Assembly: GCF_000092025.1 (NCBI RefSeq)
Contig: NC_003062.2
Coordinates: 928,001-992,000, forward strand
DNA from: Agrobacterium fabrum str. C58
Lineage (GTDB): Bacteria > Pseudomonadota > Alphaproteobacteria > Rhizobiales > Rhizobiaceae
Length of the DNA stretch: 64,000 nt
Direction of reading: 5' to 3'
Below, piece by piece: positions 33,709 through 43,363 of the stretch. Each line of letters starts with the position of its first letter. Position 1 is the stretch's first letter. The position numbers and the translations under genes are program-made. The notes beneath the pieces were generated by a model, which saw nothing but the letters and a program-made list of their open reading frames with translations, was not told where the DNA came from and made no database searches.

Positions 33709-34872
33709 ATGTTCTGGATTGTCGTTGCGATATTGACGGCGGCTGTCGCCATCGTCCTGATGTACCCGCTGATGCGGAAGACCGAGGCGCCGCAGACGCG
33801 CCGCGACGGTGAGGTTGCCGTTTATCGCGACCAGTTGGCCGAGCTGGACCGCGAACGTGCCGCCGGCCTGATTGGCGAAAACGAAGCGGATTATGCCCGC
33901 GCCGAAATCGGCCGCCGCCTGCTGGCCGCCGCCGAGGCGGAAGAGGTGATGGCGAAAGAGGCCCGGCCGCGCCGGCACAATCTCGCTGCCAGCCTCATAA
34001 CCATCCTGCTGCCTGCACTTGGCCTCTGTCTTTACATCTGGAACGGCAGTCCGGAGACGCCGGACATGCCGCTCGAGGCACGTCTTGAAAGCCCCGGCAA
34101 CGACATGAACCTGCTGGTCGCGCGGGCCGAGAGGCATCTGGCGCAGAACCCGGAGGACGGTGGCGGCTGGGATGTTCTGGCGCCGATCTATTTCAAGACG
34201 CTACGGCTTGGCGATGCCGAACTTGCCTATCGCAACGCGCTTCGTATTCTGGGCCCGAGCCCAGAACGGTTGACGGGCCTTGGTGAAACGCTGGTGGCCG
34301 GCAATGACGGTATCGTCATTGAGGCGGCGCGGGATGCGTTTGCTCAGGCCGAACAGCTGAAGCCCGGCAATCCGCGCGCCCGTTTTTATCTGGCGCTGTC
34401 GCTGGAGCAGACCGGCAAGGCGGAAGAAGCGCGCGCGGCCTTTGCGGCGCTGGAGGCCGATGCGCCGGCTGGCGCACCCTGGCTGCCGCTGGTGCGTGAA
34501 CATATTGCCCGGACCGGCGGCAAAGCGACGCCTGCAGCACCCGGCCCGACCGCGCAGGATATGGCTGCGGCCAATGACATGACGGCCAACGACCGGCAGG
34601 CGATGATCGAGGGCATGGTGGCAAGCCTCAATGCCAAGCTGAAGGATAACCCGGCCGATTTCGAAGGGTGGATGCGCCTTCTGCGCGCCTATTCCGTGCT
34701 GAAGAACGAGGCCAAGGCCGGTGAAGCCTTGCGGGCCGGCCTGCAGGCTTTCCCGCCGGAGGGTGAAGAGGGCAGGCAGCTTCTGGCGCTGGCGAAGGAA
34801 TTGGGCGTTTCCGCCGGACCGATCCGCATGGATGGGCAAAAGGATTCTGCGCCGCAGGGAGTGACGCAATGA
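33709..34872 (+). CDS. ccmI: Cytochrome c maturation protein CcmI (CycH)
   Basis: A 387-aa protein with two N-terminal membrane helices (residues 1-20 and about 90-110) separated by a cytoplasmic loop, then a periplasmic TPR region (about 130-330). It chaperones apocytochromes c to the heme ligation complex. ATG 33709 is preferred over TTG 33700. The stop overlaps ccmE by ATGA, starting a four-gene coupled operon. Confidence 0.9.
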   Translation: MFWIVVAILTAAVAIVLMYPLMRKTEAPQTRRDGEVAVYRDQLAELDRERAAGLIGENEADYARAEIGRRLLAAAEAEEVMAKEARPRRHNLAASLITILLPALGLCLYIWNGSPETPDMPLEARLESPGNDMNLLVARAERHLAQNPEDGGGWDVLAPIYFKTLRLGDAELAYRNALRILGPSPERLTGLGETLVAGNDGIVIEAARDAFAQAEQLKPGNPRARFYLALSLEQTGKAEEARAAFAALEADAPAGAPWLPLVREHIARTGGKATPAAPGPTAQDMAAANDMTANDRQAMIEGMVASLNAKLKDNPADFEGWMRLLRAYSVLKNEAKAGEALRAGLQAFPPEGEEGRQLLALAKELGVSAGPIRMDGQKDSAPQGVTQ

Positions 34873-35366
34873 CCCGCAAACAGAAACGTCTGGCGATCAT
34901 CGGCGGCGGCATGAGCTTCATCGTCGCGGCCGTGCTGCTGGTCATGTTCGCCTTTGGCCAGTCGATCGCCTATTTCTACATGCCTGCCGATCTGGAAAAG
35001 ACGCCGGTCAATCCCGGCACCCGCATCCGCCTTGGCGGGCTGGTGGCGGAAGGTTCGATCAAGCGCGGCGAGGGCCGTACGGTCAGCTTCACGGTGACGG
35101 ATGGCGAAGCCAAGGTGCCGGTCAGTTATACCGGCATCCTGCCCGATCTCTTCCGCGAAGGGCAGGGCGTGGTGACCGAAGGCATGTTCGACGCCGCCAC
35201 CCATGGTTTCGTGGCCGACAGCGTTCTCGCCAAACATGACGAGAACTATATGCCCAAGGAAGTGGCCGACCGGCTGAAGGACAAGGGCCTGTGGCAGCAG
35301 GGCGCTGAGGGAGCGGCACCCGCCGCCAGCGCCGCCTCAGGCGACAAGACCGGAGCGACGAAATGA
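34869..35366 (+). CDS. ccmE: Heme chaperone CcmE (CycJ)
   Basis: A 165-aa heme chaperone anchored by an N-terminal helix (about residues 8-32) with an OB-fold periplasmic domain. The covalent heme site is H-D-E-N-Y with His123 and Tyr127. The charged, Ala-rich C-terminal tail is flexible. ATGA overlaps link it with ccmI and ccmF. Confidence 0.95.
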   Translation: MTRKQKRLAIIGGGMSFIVAAVLLVMFAFGQSIAYFYMPADLEKTPVNPGTRIRLGGLVAEGSIKRGEGRTVSFTVTDGEAKVPVSYTGILPDLFREGQGVVTEGMFDAATHGFVADSVLAKHDENYMPKEVADRLKDKGLWQQGAEGAAPAASAASGDKTGATK

Positions 35367-37354
35367 TCAACGAGATCGGCCATTATGTCCTGGTTTTGGC
35401 GCTCGGTGTTGGGCTGATCGTCTCGACGCTGCCTGTTATCGGCGCGCGCCGCAACGATCGGGCACTGATGGATGTCGCCTCCCTTGGCTCGGTCCTGATG
35501 TTCCTGCTGGTGGGGTTCTCCTTCGCGGCACTGACACATGCCTATGCCGTCTCGGATTTTTCCGTGCGCAACGTCTGGGAAAACTCCCATTCGCTGATGC
35601 CGATGCTCTACAAGCTGACCGGTGTTTGGGGCAACCATGAAGGCTCCATGCTGTTGTGGCTGCTGATCCTGGTGTTTTTCAGCGCGCTTGTCGCCGCCTT
35701 CGGCGGCAACCTGCCGGAAACGCTCAAAGCCAATGTGCTTGCGGTACAGGCATGGATTTCGGTCGCCTTCCTGCTGTTCATCCTGCTCACCTCCAACCCG
35801 TTCCTGCGGCTGGAGCGGGTGCCGGCCGAGGGGCAGGACCTCAATCCCATCCTTCAGGATTTCGGCCTCGCCATCCATCCGCCGCTGCTCTATCTCGGTT
35901 ATGTCGGTTTTTCCGTCTGCTTCTCCTTTGCCGTCGCAGCACTTCTGGAAGGTCGTATCGACGCCGCCTGGGCGCGCTGGGTAAGGCCGTGGACGCTCGC
36001 CGCCTGGACGTTCCTGACCGCAGGTATCTCCATGGGCTCCTACTGGGCCTATTATGAACTCGGCTGGGGCGGCTGGTGGTTCTGGGATCCGGTGGAAAAC
36101 GCCTCCTTCATGCCCTGGCTTGCCGGCACGGCGCTGCTGCATTCGGCGCTCGTCATGGAAAAACGCGAGGCGCTGAAAATCTGGACCGTGCTTCTGGCGA
36201 TCATGACCTTTTCGCTGTCGCTGCTCGGCACCTTCCTCGTGCGCTCCGGCGTGCTGACCTCCGTGCATGCTTTCGCCACCGATCCGAGCCGCGGCATCTT
36301 CATTCTCGGCATTCTGACGATCTTCATCGGTGGCGCCTTTGCGCTCTTTGCCTGGCGCGCGCCGTCGCTGAAGGCCGGCGGCCTGTTCGCGCCGATCTCG
36401 CGTGAAGGCGCGCTCGTCCTCAACAACCTTATCCTGACGGTTTCGACCGCCACCGTGCTGATCGGCACGCTTTACCCGCTCATTCTCGAAACCCTGACGG
36501 GCGAAAAAATCTCGGTCGGTGCGCCGTTCTTCAACCTCACCTTCGGCCTGCTGATGATCCCGGTCCTGATCGTCACACCTTTCGGGCCGATGCTCGCCTG
36601 GAAGCGCGGCGATCTCTTGGGTGCCTTCCAGCGGCTTTATGTGGCCGCGGCTATCGCGGCTCTGGCCGGGCTGACCCTCTGGTATATCGAAAATGGCGGT
36701 CCGGTGCTGGCAGCACTCGGTATTGCCGCCGGTTTCTGGTTGATCTTCGGGGCGCTCACCGATCTCTGGTATCGCGCCAATTTCGGCAAACTGGCCTTCG
36801 GCATTGCATTCCGCCGCCTGAAAGGCCTGCCGCGTTCGGCCTTCGGCACGGCGCTGGCGCATATGGGCCTCGGCATCACCGTGCTCGGCATCGTCATCGT
36901 CACCACCTATGAGACCGAAACGGTTCTGGAAATGAAACAGGGCACGGTGGCGGAAGCGGGCGGTTACAGCCTGACCTTCGACGGCATCCGCCACGCCGTC
37001 GGCCCGAATTTCACCGAGGATCGTGGCCATTTCACCGTGCGCAAGGCGGGTGTTGAGGTGGCCGACGTCTGGTCGTCCAAGCGGCTTTATACCGCGCGGC
37101 GCATGCCGACGACGGAAGCCGGCATCCTGACCTTCGGCCTCAGCCAGCTTTATGTCTCGCTGGGCGATCCCATGGCCGATGGCGGCATGGTCGTGCGCAT
37201 CTGGTGGAAACCCTTCATCCTCTGCATCTGGGGCGGCACGCTGTTCATGATGGCGGGCGGTTTCATCTCGCTTTCCGACAGGCGGTTGCGGGTGGGTGCG
37301 CCGACCCGCAAGGCGAAGCCTGTACGGGCTGCAATGCCGGAGGCGGCGGAATGA
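35363..37354 (+). CDS. ccmF: Heme lyase subunit CcmF (CycK)
   Basis: A 663-aa membrane protein with about 15 helices. The WWD heme-handling domain is [18 protein letters not shown], near residues 233-250. It transfers heme from CcmE to apocytochrome with CcmH and CcmI. Length is normal. The stop falls in ATGA (37351-37354), which would be the usual coupled start for ccmH, but a repeat element lies between. Confidence 0.95.
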   Translation: MINEIGHYVLVLALGVGLIVSTLPVIGARRNDRALMDVASLGSVLMFLLVGFSFAALTHAYAVSDFSVRNVWENSHSLMPMLYKLTGVWGNHEGSMLLWLLILVFFSALVAAFGGNLPETLKANVLAVQAWISVAFLLFILLTSNPFLRLERVPAEGQDLNPILQDFGLAIHPPLLYLGYVGFSVCFSFAVAALLEGRIDAAWARWVRPWTLAAWTFLTAGISMGSYWAYYELGWGGWWFWDPVENASFMPWLAGTALLHSALVMEKREALKIWTVLLAIMTFSLSLLGTFLVRSGVLTSVHAFATDPSRGIFILGILTIFIGGAFALFAWRAPSLKAGGLFAPISREGALVLNNLILTVSTATVLIGTLYPLILETLTGEKISVGAPFFNLTFGLLMIPVLIVTPFGPMLAWKRGDLLGAFQRLYVAAAIAALAGLTLWYIENGGPVLAALGIAAGFWLIFGALTDLWYRANFGKLAFGIAFRRLKGLPRSAFGTALAHMGLGITVLGIVIVTTYETETVLEMKQGTVAEAGGYSLTFDGIRHAVGPNFTEDRGHFTVRKAGVEVADVWSSKRLYTARRMPTTEAGILTFGLSQLYVSLGDPMADGGMVVRIWWKPFILCIWGGTLFMMAGGFISLSDRRLRVGAPTRKAKPVRAAMPEAAE

Positions 37355-37368
37355 GTGTTGCCTCGCTA

Positions 37369-37486
37369 CCCTCATTCCTGTGCTTGTCACAGGAATCCAG
37401 CCGACGCGCGTCTGCGCGGCGAGAGAGTCCTTCAAGCCCAAGGACTTGGGCTGGCTGGATTCCTGTGACGGGCACAGGAATGAGGG
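37369..37486. repeat. Long-hairpin intergenic repeat, copy A3, at ccmF/ccmH
   Basis: A 118-bp element bounded by perfect 15-bp inverted ends CCCTCATTCCTGTGC (37369-37383) and GCACAGGAATGAGGG (37472-37486). The wider arms pair over about 30 bases with two changes. The inner hairpin is AGCCCAAGGACTTGGGCT. Its right end contains ATG 37480, the likely ccmH start. Confidence 0.85.
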
Positions 37487-37947
37487 AGTGTGTGGTGGCG
37501 CTCTGTCTGCTTCTCACCCTGATCTTCGCTGCAGCTTCTCCCGCTCTCGCCTTCAATCCGGACGAAGTCCTCAAAGACCCCGTGCTGGAACAGCGCGCCC
37601 GCAACCTTACCTCTCAGCTCCGCTGCATGGTCTGCCAGAACCAGTCTATCGACGACAGCAATGCCGAGCTGGCGCGTGACCTGCGTGTCCTCGTGCGCGA
37701 AAGGCTGGTTCAGGGCGACAGCGACAAGGCCGTCATCGATTATGTCGTGTCGCGTTACGGCGAATTCGTGCTCCTGAAGCCACGCCTCAGCCTGCGCACC
37801 TTGCTTTTATGGGGCGCGCCCATCGGCCTCACCCTTGCCGGGATTTTCGCCGTCTTCGTGTTTTCGCGCCGCCGCGCCACCCAGGAACGCCCACAAAAAC
37901 TGAGTGCGGATGAAGAAGAGCGCATTCGCAATCTCATTGAAAAATAA
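37480..37947 (+). CDS. ccmH: Cytochrome c maturation protein CcmH (CycL)
   Basis: From ATG 37480 the protein has 155 residues: a signal/anchor helix (about 4-24), the redox motif L-R-C-M-V-C-Q-N-Q with Cys49 and Cys52, a three-helix domain and a C-terminal membrane helix (about 105-127). It keeps apocytochrome thiols reduced for heme ligation. The frame is also open from ATG 37351, which overlaps the ccmF stop; that start would add 43 residues encoded almost wholly by the A3 repeat. The ribosome binding site for 37480 is weak (GACGGG). Confidence 0.88.
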   Translation: MRECVVALCLLLTLIFAAASPALAFNPDEVLKDPVLEQRARNLTSQLRCMVCQNQSIDDSNAELARDLRVLVRERLVQGDSDKAVIDYVVSRYGEFVLLKPRLSLRTLLLWGAPIGLTLAGIFAVFVFSRRRATQERPQKLSADEEERIRNLIEK

Positions 37948-38100
37948 CCGGTTTTCATTTTCATCCTCGGTTCTTTTTCAACATTACGGATTTTTCATTC
38001 CTCAGACACTTCGCCGTAAGGTGTTGCCTCCTATATCTTCATCATCCACCGCTTCCCCGGTCACACGGGTTCCAGTCTGAATGAAGAAAGAAGGTACACC

Positions 38101-39672
38101 ATGTCTCATTCGCAAAACGGCCATTCCTCGCTGAAGACGGCCTCGCTGAAGACGGCCCTGAAGGCCACGACCGTTGGCGGCCTCGCGGCGCTGATGCTGT
38201 CGACCGGTATCGCCGCACCGATCCTCCACTCCTTTGCTGCCCCCGTCGAAGTGACCGCACCGCAGGTTCCGAGCTTCGCCAATGTGGTTGATGCCGTCTC
38301 GCCCGCCGTCGTTTCCGTTCGCGTGCAGTCGAACGTGCAGCCGGCTTCCGACGATTCCAGCAACTTCTCCTTCAATTTCGGCGGCCGCGGCCTCGACCAG
38401 CTGCCGGATGATCACCCGCTGAAGCGTTTCTTCAAGGAATTCGGCGGCCAGAACCAGGATCGCTCCGACCGTGGTCCGAACCGCCACCGTGACGGCAAGG
38501 GTCCGCTGCGCCCGGTCGCGCAAGGCTCCGGCTTCTTCATCTCCGAAGACGGTTATGTCGTCACCAACAATCACGTCGTTGACGACGGTTCCGCCTATAC
38601 GGTCGTGATGAATGACGGTACCGAACTCGAAGCCAAGCTTGTCGGCCGCGATCCGCGTACCGATCTGGCGCTGCTGAAGGTCGATGTGAACCGCAAGTTC
38701 ACCTATGTGAAATTCGCCGATGACACCAAGATTCGCGTCGGTGACTGGGTCGTTGCCGTCGGTAACCCCTTCGGCCTCGGCGGTACGGTGACGTCAGGTA
38801 TCATTTCGGCCCGCGGCCGTGACATCGGCTCAGGCCCCTATGACGACTATCTGCAGATCGACGCTGCCGTGAACCGTGGTAACTCGGGTGGTCCCGCCTT
38901 CAACCTTAACGGTGAAGTGGTGGGCATCAACACCGCCATCTTCTCGCCCTCCGGCGGCAATGTCGGTATCGCCTTCGCCATCCCGTCCTCGGTCGCCAAG
39001 GATGTGATCGCCGACCTGCAAAAGGACGGCAAGGTCGAACGCGGCTGGCTCGGCGTGCAGATCCAGCCCGTCAGCAAGGATATCGCCGAATCGCTCGGCC
39101 TTGCCGAAGCCAAGGGCGCGCTGGTCGTTTCGCCGCAGTCCGGTTCTCCGGGCGACAAGGCCGGCATCAAGCAGGGTGACATCATCACCGCCGTCAACGG
39201 CGATCCGGTCAAGGATGCCCGCGATCTGTCGCGCCGCATCGGCGGCATGGCGCCCAACAGCAAGGTTGAAATCTCGCTGTGGCGTGGCGGCAAGTCGCAG
39301 TCCGTGACGGTGACGCTCGGTGATCTCACCAGCGATGAAGCCTCCAAGGCGACGCCAAGCCAGAACGATGACAAGGGCGGCAGCCAGTCCTCCAGCGAGA
39401 AGGTGCTGTCCAGCCTCGGCCTGACGGTTTCGCCTTCCGATGACGGCAACGGCCTTGCCATCACCGATGTCGACCCCGATAGCGACGCCGCTGCCCGGGG
39501 CCTGAAGACGGGCGAGAAGATCACCTCGGTCAACAACCAGCAGGTGGCTTCCGCAGCTGATATCGAGAAGATCCTCGAGCAGGCCAAGAAGGACGGACGT
39601 TCCAAGGCGCTGTTCCAGATCCAGACGGATGACGGCAGCCGCTTCATCGCGCTGGATATCGACCAGGGTTGA
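38101..39672 (+). CDS. degP: HtrA/DegP-type periplasmic serine protease
   Basis: A 523-aa protease-chaperone of the cell envelope. A signal region at residues 15-48 leads into the trypsin-like domain with His158 (T-N-N-H-V-V), Asp188 (R-T-D-L-A-L-L) and Ser262 (R-G-N-S-G-G-P). Two PDZ domains follow, about 280-370 and 420-515. It degrades or refolds damaged periplasmic proteins. A two-component pair lies downstream. Confidence 0.95.
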   Translation: MSHSQNGHSSLKTASLKTALKATTVGGLAALMLSTGIAAPILHSFAAPVEVTAPQVPSFANVVDAVSPAVVSVRVQSNVQPASDDSSNFSFNFGGRGLDQLPDDHPLKRFFKEFGGQNQDRSDRGPNRHRDGKGPLRPVAQGSGFFISEDGYVVTNNHVVDDGSAYTVVMNDGTELEAKLVGRDPRTDLALLKVDVNRKFTYVKFADDTKIRVGDWVVAVGNPFGLGGTVTSGIISARGRDIGSGPYDDYLQIDAAVNRGNSGGPAFNLNGEVVGINTAIFSPSGGNVGIAFAIPSSVAKDVIADLQKDGKVERGWLGVQIQPVSKDIAESLGLAEAKGALVVSPQSGSPGDKAGIKQGDIITAVNGDPVKDARDLSRRIGGMAPNSKVEISLWRGGKSQSVTVTLGDLTSDEASKATPSQNDDKGGSQSSSEKVLSSLGLTVSPSDDGNGLAITDVDPDSDAAARGLKTGEKITSVNNQQVASAADIEKILEQAKKDGRSKALFQIQTDDGSRFIALDIDQG

Positions 39673-39777
39673 TAGGCTGAAATGCGATGCCGGCTTCCTT
39701 GGGAGGCCGGCGCCGCCCCAGACTATGTCTTGGCTTTAAGGCGGGACAAAGCATGTGGAACGAGCCCTCGCCGGTTG

Positions 39778-39902
39778 TTTCTTCTCCCCGCCGGGGAGAA
39801 GGTCGCGGCAGCGGGATGAGGGGGGGACGGTAGAGGTATTCGGCAACGTGACCCCCTCATCCGACCCTTCGGGCCACCCTCTCCCCGGCGGGGAGGAGAA
39901 AG
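39778..39902. repeat. Rhizobial palindromic repeat, copy C3
   Basis: A long imperfect inverted repeat: TTCTCCCCGCCGGGGAGAA at the left, GATGAGGGGG facing CCCCCTCATC in the middle, and CTCTCCCCGGCGGGGAG at the right. It shares the CTCCCC/GGGGAG arms with C1 and C2. It lies between degP and the next operon and could also terminate degP. Confidence 0.6.
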
Positions 39903-39944
39903 GACCGGCAACCCCGGTCAAGGCAGCACCGCGGAGGAAACCTC

Positions 39945-40703
39945 ATGGAAAACAAGGTTCAGGAAATGTCTGTCACATCTCTTTCCGGTTGTGCGGAAAA
40001 GGGCGACGGCGCTATTGTCCCGCACATGAAGATTCTTGTCATTGAAGACGACCTCGAGGCTGCGGCCTATATGACCAAGGCGTTCCGCGAAGCCGGAATT
40101 GTCGCCGACCATGCCAGCGATGGCGAGAGCGGTTTGTTCATGGGCTGCGAGAATGCCTACGACGTACTGGTGATCGACCGCATGCTGCCGCGACGCGACG
40201 GGCTTTCGGTCATCAGCGAGCTGCGCCGCCGCGGTATCGAGACGCCGGTGCTGATCCTTTCCGCATTGGGCCAGGTCGATGACCGCGTGACCGGCCTGCG
40301 CGCCGGCGGCGATGATTACCTGCCGAAACCCTATGCCTTTTCCGAACTGCTCGCCCGCATCGAGGTGCTCGGCCGCCGCAAGGGCAAGCCCGAGCAGGAC
40401 ATGATCTACCGCGTGGGTGATCTCGAACTCGACCGCCTGTCGCACGATGTCCGCCGCGGCGGCAAGGAAATCCTGCTGCAGCCGCGCGAATTCCGGCTGC
40501 TGGAATATCTGATGAAGAATGCCGGCCAGGTGGTGACCCGCACCATGCTGCTGGAAAATGTCTGGGATTATCATTTCGACCCGCAGACCAATGTCATCGA
40601 CGTCCATGTTTCCCGCCTGCGCTCGAAGATCGAGAAGGACTTCGAGAAACCGCTCTTGAAGACCATTCGCGGTGCCGGTTACATGATGAAGGACGAGGGC
40701 TGA
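39945..40703 (+). CDS. OmpR-family response regulator
   Basis: A 252-aa regulator from ATG 39945, chosen because GGAGGAAA lies just upstream; ATG 40026 would remove a 27-residue leader and start at M-K-I-L-V-I-E-D-D like most relatives. Receiver with phospho-acceptor Asp78 (V-I-D-R-M-L-P) and L-P-K-P-Y, then winged helix ending I-R-G-A-G-Y-M-M. Cotranscribed with the kinase that begins directly after its stop. Location beside degP suggests envelope stress control; not proven. Confidence 0.85.
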   Translation: MENKVQEMSVTSLSGCAEKGDGAIVPHMKILVIEDDLEAAAYMTKAFREAGIVADHASDGESGLFMGCENAYDVLVIDRMLPRRDGLSVISELRRRGIETPVLILSALGQVDDRVTGLRAGGDDYLPKPYAFSELLARIEVLGRRKGKPEQDMIYRVGDLELDRLSHDVRRGGKEILLQPREFRLLEYLMKNAGQVVTRTMLLENVWDYHFDPQTNVIDVHVSRLRSKIEKDFEKPLLKTIRGAGYMMKDEG

Positions 40704-42122
40704 TTGGCGAAAATGGCCCGCCTCAGAATATTGTTCAGATCGACAGCGGTGCGCCTTTCGGCGCTCTATATCCTGCTCTTCGCACTCTGCGCCGCCTTCC
40801 TCGTCTTTTACGTCACCGCCCTGTCGGAACGGCTGCTGAACCAGCAGACGCGCGATGCCGTGTTGCAGGAAGTCTCGGATGTGCAGCGCATCTATAATCG
40901 CGGCGGCATCAATCCGCTGCTGCGGATGATGGAGCGCCGCGCCCGCCAGCCGGGCGCGAGCCTTTACATCATTGCCGGCCCGAACGGCGAAATCCTTGCC
41001 GGCAACGTCGCCTCCGTGCAGCCCGGCGTCTTCGACAAGGAAGGCTGGACGGGCTTTCCGTTCCGTTACGAGCGTTATTCCGAAAGCGGCGACAGCGTGC
41101 AGCATCTCGCCACCGCCAATGTTTTCATGCTGGACAACGGTCTGCGCATCCTGATCGGCCGCGATCTTGGAGAGCCGACGAAGTTCCGGGCGCTGGTGCG
41201 CAATGCGTTGATGGTGGCGCTTGCGATCATGAGCGGCGGTGCCTTGCTCATCTGGTTCGGCATTGGCCGCAACGCTCTGAAACGCATCGACCGCATGTCG
41301 GCGGCAACCAAGAGGATCATCGCCGGCGACCTTTCCCAGCGCCTGCCGCAGGGCCGCTCCGGGGACGAATTCGACCGGCTGTCCGGCTCGCTCAACGCCA
41401 TGCTCGGCCGTATCGAAAAGCTGAACGAGGGCCTGCGCCAGGTTTCCGACAACATCGCCCATGACCTGAAGACGCCGCTCACACGGCTGCGCAACAAGGC
41501 GGCCGCCGCCCTCGATGACAATGACGAGACGAAACGGCGCGCCGCTCTTGAAGGCATCATCGCCGAATCCGACCAGCTCATCCGCACCTTCAATGCACTG
41601 TTGATGATCTCCCGCGTTGAGGCAGGCTCGATCGCCGCCGAAATGACTGACGTGGACATGTCGGCCATCGCCGCCGACAGCGCCGAGCTTTACGAGCCGG
41701 TGGCCGAGGATGCCGGCCTTGCGCTGGAATCGCAGATAGAGCCGGGCCTTTCGGTGCAGGGCAACCGCGAACTGATCGGCCAGGCGCTTTCCAATCTCAT
41801 CGACAATGCCATGAAATATGCCTGCGAAGGCGAGGGCGACAAGAAACTCGTCGTCCGTCTGGTGAAAGAACCCGAAGCAATCGTGCTCTCTGTTGCCGAT
41901 CATGGTCCCGGCATTCCCGCCGACAAGCGCGGTGAGGTGCTGAAACGCTTCGTGCGGCTGGACGAAAGCCGCTCCAAGCCGGGCACTGGGCTTGGCCTCT
42001 CGCTGGTGGAAGCCGTGATGGAATTGCACGGCGGATCGCTGGTGCTCTCGGACACGGATGCCACCAATACGGCCTGCCCGGGACTGACCATTTCGATGGT
42101 TTTTCCCATTTCGAAGCCTTAA
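40704..42122 (+). CDS. Sensor histidine kinase with HAMP domain
   Basis: A 472-aa kinase, partner of the regulator just upstream. Helix at about residues 14-36, periplasmic region with F-R-Y-E-R-Y-S-E-S-G, second helix at about 163-187, HAMP (about 190-240), then D-N-I-A-H-D-L-K-T-P-L with the phosphorylated His, N-L-I-D-N-A-M, D-H-G-P-G-I and G-T-G-L-G-L-S-L. TTG 40704 fits the GAGGG spacing; ATG 40713 is an alternative. Confidence 0.88.
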   Translation: MAKMARLRILFRSTAVRLSALYILLFALCAAFLVFYVTALSERLLNQQTRDAVLQEVSDVQRIYNRGGINPLLRMMERRARQPGASLYIIAGPNGEILAGNVASVQPGVFDKEGWTGFPFRYERYSESGDSVQHLATANVFMLDNGLRILIGRDLGEPTKFRALVRNALMVALAIMSGGALLIWFGIGRNALKRIDRMSAATKRIIAGDLSQRLPQGRSGDEFDRLSGSLNAMLGRIEKLNEGLRQVSDNIAHDLKTPLTRLRNKAAAALDDNDETKRRAALEGIIAESDQLIRTFNALLMISRVEAGSIAAEMTDVDMSAIAADSAELYEPVAEDAGLALESQIEPGLSVQGNRELIGQALSNLIDNAMKYACEGEGDKKLVVRLVKEPEAIVLSVADHGPGIPADKRGEVLKRFVRLDESRSKPGTGLGLSLVEAVMELHGGSLVLSDTDATNTACPGLTISMVFPISKP

Positions 42123-42284
42123 CGGACACCTGTGGTTTTAGCACCGTTATTCTCGTGCGCGAAGACATGCTTGAGGCCGCCGCAGGTGCATGGGGCGGCA
42201 TCCTGTTGTAGATGTCAGATGCGCAAGGGCAGGGACGTGTGCGTAAAGCTCGCCCCCCCGCTAATGCATGCGCTATTTCCCCGC

Positions 42285-43145
42285 TCAGAACGTGTAGGAC
42301 ATGCCGATCATGGCGAAGGGTTGGATATCCTTCTTCGACAGGGGGCTGTCCTTGGCATCGCCAATCAGGAAGCCGGCACCACCCATCCCCGTCACCGACC
42401 AGTTTTCGGTCATCATGTAGGAGATCGAAGCGGTGGCATCGATGCGCTTGAAACCGGCCTTCGCGTCATAGCGGCGCAGGCCGGAGCGGGCGGATTGTGC
42501 CGAGGTGACGCCAAAATAGGATTTCATGTGGTTATCGTCGGCCCAGGTGGCGGAGAGGTCGGCGCCGAGGATGAACTGGTCGATCTTGTGCGAAACGCTC
42601 GCGCCGATCGTTGCGGTCAGGCCCTCGCTGCCGCCAATGGTCTTGTCCACCTTGGCGTAGATTTCGAAGGGTTCGACACTATAGGCGATGACGCCGCCGA
42701 CCACGCCGCCTGCCTTGATGTCGCCCAGACCGTGCAGGTTCTTCCGGTCATCCTTTTCCTTGCGGCCACCTTCCCAGCCACCCTTGATGCCAAGCCTGAA
42801 ACCATTCTGGTTGAGGAGATTGACGGTGGCGCTGCTGAAATCGACGTTGAGAAAATCCCCATAGGCCACGGAAATCAGCGGCACGGCGCCGACTTTCAGC
42901 TTGTCAGAACCTTCATATTTCGGGGCATAGGCCGCGCCAACGCCGAGCGTGATTTTCCATTCGCTGGAGTTGCTGTAGCGGGCATTGTCGAAACCCGCGC
43001 CCGGTTCGGCCATGCGGTCCGATTTGCCGATATCTGCGGCGAAGGCCGGCGCATGGAGCGCCCCGACCATCGGCAGCGCGGCAAGGCAGAGTGCCGCAGC
43101 GCGCAGGTTTTTCTGAAATTTCACCTTAAAAATCTTTTTCATCAT
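42285..43145 (-). CDS. MipA/OmpV-family outer-membrane protein
   Basis: A 286-aa porin-like barrel. Signal peptide with cleavage after A-P-A-F-A-A (about residue 37), a repeated pattern of alternating strands, the family motif Y-A-P-K-Y-E-G-S-D and a C-terminal strand ending in Tyr-Thr-Phe, as outer-membrane barrels do. TAGGATG precedes the start; a second ATG follows directly. Function in the family is poorly defined. Confidence 0.85.
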   Translation of the reverse strand: MMKKIFKVKFQKNLRAAALCLAALPMVGALHAPAFAADIGKSDRMAEPGAGFDNARYSNSSEWKITLGVGAAYAPKYEGSDKLKVGAVPLISVAYGDFLNVDFSSATVNLLNQNGFRLGIKGGWEGGRKEKDDRKNLHGLGDIKAGGVVGGVIAYSVEPFEIYAKVDKTIGGSEGLTATIGASVSHKIDQFILGADLSATWADDNHMKSYFGVTSAQSARSGLRRYDAKAGFKRIDATASISYMMTENWSVTGMGGAGFLIGDAKDSPLSKKDIQPFAMIGMSYTF

Positions 43146-43363
43146 CCTATCCGTTGCAGCACCAGGCCTCGGAAACCGGGAAGTCTGGTTTCGTTGAGGA
43201 TGACGCTATGCGGGCACAATTGCGGAGACATTACGCGGTGCCGGGCCTTGGTAAAACATCACCGCAAGCGGTTTTCTGGTCGCAAAGCGCGCGGCATTTG
43301 TTACAACGCCAGAGAGGCGCGCCGGCAGGCTTTGGCAGGTCGGGCGGAAGAGGGAGAGAGACA

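Noticed and set aside
35246..37441. 731-codon open frame on the minus strand
   Set aside because: Antisense to ccmF and ccmE. Charged, low-complexity residues and no motif.
39918..42029. 703-codon minus-strand frame
   Set aside because: Antisense to the response regulator and kinase, which have all expected motifs.
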